NCBI GenBank assembly: GCA_023055425.1
Contig: JALGPY010000003.1
Coordinates: 74,747,491 to 74,811,490 of the forward strand
DNA: 64,000 nt
Direction of reading: 5' to 3'
DNA from: Linanthus parryae
Taxonomy: Eukaryota; Streptophyta; Magnoliopsida; Ericales; Polemoniaceae
Below, piece by piece: positions 46,301 to 64,000 of the stretch. The translations under genes and the position numbers were made by a program. Every line of letters starts with the position of its first letter. The stretch's first letter is position 1. Under the pieces are notes generated by a model. It worked only from the letters and a program-made list of their open reading frames with translations. It made no database searches and had not been told where the DNA came from.

Positions 46301-48770
46301 CAACCACTTTGTGGAAATCCTCATCAGTGAACCAAGCTAACTCCATCCTAAAATGTTTTAAGAATGACGCTAGTAACTGCATCCCCAAAGTATCAATCAT
46401 AATTGGGTGATGATCTGAGTTGATCTTTGTTATGTGCTTCATAACAGTTTCAGGGAATATCAACCTCCCCTCCTCATTACGATATGCCATGTCAATCCTT
46501 TGACTAATTATCCTCCTAACCCCCTGTGAGTTTGTCCAAGTGTATCTTGGGCCAGAAAACCCCAAATGAACAAGTGTAAAATCATTCATGCACTTCACCA
46601 CATTTTTCAGAGCTAGCCACTCTCCCTCTCCTCTTCTCATTAGCTGAAGCAAGTTGATTAAAGTCTCCAGCTAGAAGCCATGGGGGAGTGAGCTTGTGCT
46701 AAATTAGCAAAGTATTTCTATAACTCCTCCCTACTGAGAGGATGGGGACTTGCATAGATTGAAGAAAACAACCAATCTTGTTGATTAACTCTACGAATTA
46801 ACCAGATATTACTTGATTAGTAGTTGAAAGAACCTCTACCTCTACTGTAGTATTATCCCAGAATAGCCATATATCCCCTTGAAACCAATTTTCTTCAACT
46901 TTATCCACATTAGTTAATTTTGACCCCATGCATATGATTGCAACATAAGAGCTGTCAACTCTCGGTTCTACAATTACTAGCACATAGCTCCAACAACAAG
47001 CGAGTTGTCTCTTCGTTTCATGTTCCCCTACAATTCCAAGACAAGATCTTCGTTGGATCAATTCAAAGAGGGTTGTCACCCATCTAGCTCGGTGTGAAAC
47101 ACTGCTCCAAATCACGAGTTCGCATTCTCTGCCTCAACGGAAGAGAGAGTCGTAGTTCTGTTGTCCATACCGGTTCCATTAGAGGGGTGAACAACCATTG
47201 CACCAAAAATTCGACCATGTCGATCCATCTGGCTCCCTGAGTGAGCGCCAGTCGATGGCACCCTTGTCCAACCATTAAACAGACCTCGCCATGAAAGAGA
47301 AATCTTCGTTGGAGCTCCTCCATCGCCAAAACTCTTTTGATCCTTCGCAAAAGTTGCTCTAACCTGAAAACCCCGATCTGATAGATTATTGGCGTTAATT
47401 AGCCCCACATGCTTAAGAAAATTAGGGTTTACTCGACGTTCATCATGGAGGTTGTTCTTTCACTTTCTGATTTGATCCACGGTCCTACTCGTGCCAGCTA
47501 GATCATATCCAAGGGTCCCTGTACCGTTTTTAACATTAGTCAACAAATTATTGAGACGACTTCCCCTGCTGAATCATCCGTTGATAGCACCTTAAATCGA
47601 GATCCTACGGCCAGGATGTCCTTTCTCTCTCCTTCTCATACTTGAATTGGAATTAGGGTTTGGATCATAGGACGGGTTCGCCCTACTTTCATTCAATATG
47701 ATCCGACTCTGTTCCTACTTCTGCATATTCTCCTTTGCCTGACTAGGTTTCCGACGAGATTTTGGGATCATCCAAGGGTCAAATCCCGAACGTTGAGCCA
47801 CCTCCCAAGACTCCGACATAACCGCGTCTCTCTCAGTCTCCACTTGCATCGATTCCTCCTGATTCCTTGTTCCCTCATTATCCCAGCGGAGCAAAATTCT
47901 CGCATGTGACCAAATTTTCCTCACCGGAAGCAGATCTTATCAAGGCCTTCATACTCCACTAAGACTTACTTACCATTAATCACAATTGCCAGAAGCAGAG
48001 GCCGAGTAAGGTCAATTTCAACGCGAATTCGAGCGTATTTTCCTCTCGTCGCAGCTACCGTCGCCAAATCTACTATCAGAGATCTTCCAAAAGATCGGCC
48101 CAACTCCAACAACACTTCCTCATCGAAATATTCCAGAGAGGCTCCCTTGAGCCGAATCCACAGAGGCGTGGTCATAGATTCTGCTGCAAACGGTTTGAAA
48201 TGAGGAGACCACTTCCTTACATTCACATAATGCCCTAGAAACATCGACGGGCCACCTAACATAACATGTTCATAAACAGTAAAATCAGACGCAAAAGTAC
48301 CCGTTCTCCACATATGTTAATTCGAAGCCACCGTACAACCGCCACTACGTCGTTAACCAGTCATGAAGGAATGAGTATTCCAATGACTTCCCCAGCACTC
48401 TAATCAATGCTCTGTTCCAAGGCTTATGGAGCCTTTTCAACACGTGACCTACAATCCGGAAGCGACCTACAATCCGGAAGCTAACACACCCATGTGCCAG
48501 TTTCTCACATATAATTCGTCTATCTCTGATGATAAATATCTATGGCTATCTTCTCCTCCATGTAAATTCCATTTGGAGTCTTCATGATAGTCTTTGCAAA
48601 AGACCGACTACCTCCATTGCCTTCCATAATCGAACCTCCAACTCCGACACAAACCGTCGTTTGAAGTTTATCTGGGAGCACCGAATCATATTTTCCAGAT
48701 CCTCTCCGATCACCGGAGATGATGGTGCTAGTTGCGGAAAAAACGTGATCACCGTTCATAACAACTTGAG
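43375..48770 (-). mobile_element. Degraded, nearly full-length L1-type LINE
   Basis: Read on the minus strand, about 5.4 kb. ORF1 is at 47700-48760 with DUF4283 wording (WSPHFKPF, PLWIRLKGASLEYFDEE, KYARIRVEIDLTRPL) and a zinc knuckle near 47940 whose second Cys codon is now TGA. ORF2 begins with endonuclease pieces (NWFQGDIWLFWDNT near 46880, GFSGPRYTWTN and SDHHPI at 46390-46570). Reverse transcriptase follows (LIPKID, LRPISLCNV, KIDLAKAYDKV at 45181-45702; HILFSDDLILFGEA at about 45030). Then come a zf-RVT cysteine/histidine region near 43880-43930 and the beginning of RNase H (FKVNVDCAG near 43530). It stops at about 43375 without a poly(A) tail, so the 3' end is lost. Many frameshifts are present. 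Confidence 0.85.
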
Positions 48771-49230
48771 AGGGTATCCGTTTAAAAACAAGAAAAACAA
48801 TGGGAAAAAAACGTGCTGAAAAAACACGTTTAAAAACAGACTAAAAAAGCTATCTGGTATCCCTTTAAAAAACAGTGCTTAAAATCAAAAACACATTTGG
48901 CAACATTACTATATTTCAATGTTAACTTGCTTGAATATCATCTTTACGTACAATAACAACATATATTTGATATTTTTTTGCATCTAATCATAATTGAAAT
49001 GTCTTTAAACACCAATATTATGAAAAAAAACACCCAAAAAACACCATATTTTTTAAACGGTTGTTTTTAAGCATGATTTTGTTTTTAAACAGTAAAAAAA
49101 ACAGGCATACCAAATGAGTTTAAAAAAAAAACACCCTGTTTTTTAACTCATGCACTTAGAGAGAGATACGAGCAACTTCTAGAGAGAGAATCTACTCTTC
49201 TACAAAGAGTAGGTTTTGTTTTTTTTTTGC
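48771..49230. other. A-rich repeat, possibly a decayed MITE
   Basis: Contains many AAAAACA/TTTTTAA words and recurring GTATCC(C/G)TTTAAAAA at 48774 and 48858, with partly complementary ends (TGTTTTTTAA at the right). No clean inverted repeat or target duplication could be fixed. Confidence 0.3.
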
Positions 49231-49574
49231 TTCGGTACTTCTTCACTCACCTATACAATTGTAATATTGTATATGCAGATATGCTACTTTCATTCTTGTC
49301 AAGAACACTTGATCACTTACAAGGTAAACAACACTGTGCAGATCATCACTCATTAGTCATTACGAAACCAGAACATAAGATTGATGGGCACGTTATGTTT
49401 AACACGTTATTAACCCAATATATATTAATGTACAGTGAAAAGATGTTGAGATGCATACAGACAGGATTGTTCAAAATAGTGGATGATATGTACATTATCA
49501 GTTCGCTGGGGTTCAACATATGCTGCTTGTAAACCTCAGTCACCAATGAAAGCATATACTATGGTATATACAGG
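49231..49574 (-). other. Probable 3' UTR and downstream region of the RecG gene
   Basis: Directly downstream of the RecG stop on the minus strand. No coding homology. Confidence 0.4.
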
Positions 49575-62255
<12,681 letters not shown>

Positions 62256-62539
62256 CTAAAATATGACAAAAGACATTCATGTCACTGCTAAAATGGCATT
62301 CATAAATTCACATGCACCGCATGTACACCAAGATCTTGCACCATGTGTCAAAAAACCCAAACATGTTATATGAGTTCCGAAATAGTTTGCAACTTCCAGA
62401 TAATGTAGAAACTTTGTAGAACAAATTCATTGTATACATGTCATCCGAGTGAAGACAACATATATTTGGTGGACAAACTAAAGTGATTAGAGGTGTTTGG
62501 GAAAATTGTTGTATTGTCAAGTTGGAGATAACCACAACA

Positions 62540-62705
62540 GTAGGCAGCATAGACACTCCAAGATATCTGTGTCGGACACTAGGCGACACTCAGACACTCT
62601 TACGACACTCCGAAATCGTGTCAGACACTCCGGCTGGCATGTCCGGGTATTTTAGAGAATTTTATTAGACTGGACACTTGGGGGACACATTAGGGACACT
62701 TAAAT
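62540..62705. repeat. GACACT-rich repeat block
   Basis: About ten GACACT/ACACTC words in 165 bases (GTGTCGGACACTAGGCGACACT, key words GACACT). A related CGTATCC-rich stretch follows at 63108-63200. It looks like a fragment of a dispersed repeat; no protein is visible. Confidence 0.5.
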
Positions 62706-64000
62706 GAGAGACGACAGTCAACCCCATGTCTTTTTAGACTTTCACATGGGCTGTCTTATGATATATTAAAACTTTAAATGGGTTAAAATATCTTAAAGCT
62801 AAAGTAGATATAATATATATGATTAATTGAGGGTTGAATTTAAGAAAAGGCTGCCCTTTCGAACGAAAAGTTCAAGCAAGGTTTCAAGTTCTCTCATGTG
62901 ACAACTTCCAGGGTTTCGCCAGACACAACTCGTCAAACTTGAACACACGGTAAGCTACATCCTTTTTCGCTTCTCATTCTTATACTAATCTATGCTTTTT
63001 CGTGATATTTAAGCTATAAAGATTAAATAAATTTAAACAAATATTTTGTCATCTATTAATAAAGAAGTCAAATATATATATATAGAAAGATAATAATAAT
63101 AATGTTGACGTATCCGTGCCGTTTCGTATCCTCATCTTTTTTAGAAAATGATGCATCACTGTCCATTCTCGTATCGTATCCGACATCCGTATCCATGCTT
63201 CTCAGCCCCAAAAGAATGGAGGCAATTTCCGCACACATGGAATTTCCACAAAATTAAACATTGTACCCGTGTCAAGTTTATAATCAATGGGAGGCAACCT
63301 AACATGTGTTTTATCTGTCTCCTACCCACAGATTGCTATTATCAATAGGAGAAACTATGGATGATTAAATTTAGAATTGTACAATGAAATCAGGTAGAAG
63401 ATCAAAATATCTAATGGGAAATACTACATATAAATATATAATATGGAGACGGAAGAAGGCAAAGTCTTAGTTTTAATTGAGGAGACATGGTGATGTTTTA
63501 TTTACAAAAAGAGAGATATCGTGCGGGAACTTTTAAAATCTCACCAAGAGGAGTCTTGGACCTTACGGGATACTCTAGTTAACAAGAGTGGAGAGGTTGC
63601 TCGTGAGCTTGATTTAGCGTTGATTCCACATACACTGTTTCAAATCTTAACCATATCATGCCGCTGAAAACATAGAGGTCCCAGATCAAATGATGAGCCA
63701 AAGAACTGAGAATTGACGACACGAAGGGACAATCTTCGTTTTAGATATGCAGGATTTTGGCTATTAGCTTTCTGGTTATGGTGCAGGGACGCTGATATTT
63801 ATAAAAATTTGGTGACATTTTCCTATTGGAATCCAAAATAGTATACGAGTCATTGTTCGACTTGTGACTGTTTATGAAAAGATGAATTTAATGCCTGTAA
63901 GCTTTTAAATGCTTTCATGAGATGCACTGCTTATTATAAGTATGAGTTAAAAAAGAAGGAAAACACATTACTTGGAGACTAAAATATAGTTTAAGAGTAT
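62706..64000. other. Upstream RecG intron or flanking DNA, no exon recognised
   Basis: No RecG wedge-domain exon could be recognised on the minus strand and no other gene on the plus strand. The missing RecG N-terminus must lie beyond 64000 or in exons too short to recognise by eye. Confidence 0.4.

Noticed and set aside
63500..63700. Possible exon on the plus strand near 63510
   Set aside because: A short open stretch without recognisable homology and with early stops; not supported.

Overview
The window is nuclear DNA of a flowering plant, almost certainly a eudicot. Its genes are split by GT-AG introns. It carries several plant retrotransposon lineages (Sirevirus and Angela/Tork-type Ty1-copia, a Tekay/Del-type Ty3-gypsy element, L1-type LINEs, a TRIM), Mutator-like and Stowaway DNA elements and a Helitron end. 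I cannot name the genus from sequence alone. Only three host genes can be supported; the rest is mobile DNA or unrecognised spacer.

Layout. 1-9715 is a patchwork of broken copia elements. It holds a Sirevirus env-like region with its 3' LTR (1-3286), an inverted Sirevirus integrase piece (3553-4287), an Angela-type half element with 3' LTR (4288-7979), and an inverted piece of the same family abutting it (7980-9715). 10209-10637 (+) is an intact small secreted proline-rich protein gene. 10917-12704 holds a LINE tail and a Helitron 3' end. 13746-22618 (-) is a complete nine-exon gene for a WVD2-like/TPX2-family microtubule protein, with two Mutator-like elements in its introns. 23400-26860 holds LINE pieces and a solo LTR. 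27236-41268 is one Tekay/Del-type gypsy element bounded by a 6-base target duplication. Its interior has shrunk to about 400 bases, and an 8.3-kb Angela element is nested in its 5' LTR. 43375-48770 (-) is a degraded, nearly full-length LINE. 49575-62255 (-) is the 3' part (nine exons, 534 codons) of a plant RecG helicase gene whose 5' exons lie outside the window or were not recognised. Its introns carry a Stowaway MITE, a Mutator-like MITE, a TRIM with a nested LTR, and an inverted pair of related LTR-like repeats.

How the genes work together. The proline-rich protein is predicted to act at the cell surface or wall, the WVD2-like protein on cortical microtubules, and RecG in organelle DNA recombination and repair. 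They do not form a pathway. The adjacency of the proline-rich gene and the WVD2-like gene may be old conserved gene order. I saw no rRNA, tRNA, CRISPR array or prokaryote-style system. No convincing new biological system is present; the most instructive material is the nesting history of the transposons and their load inside the introns of two genes.
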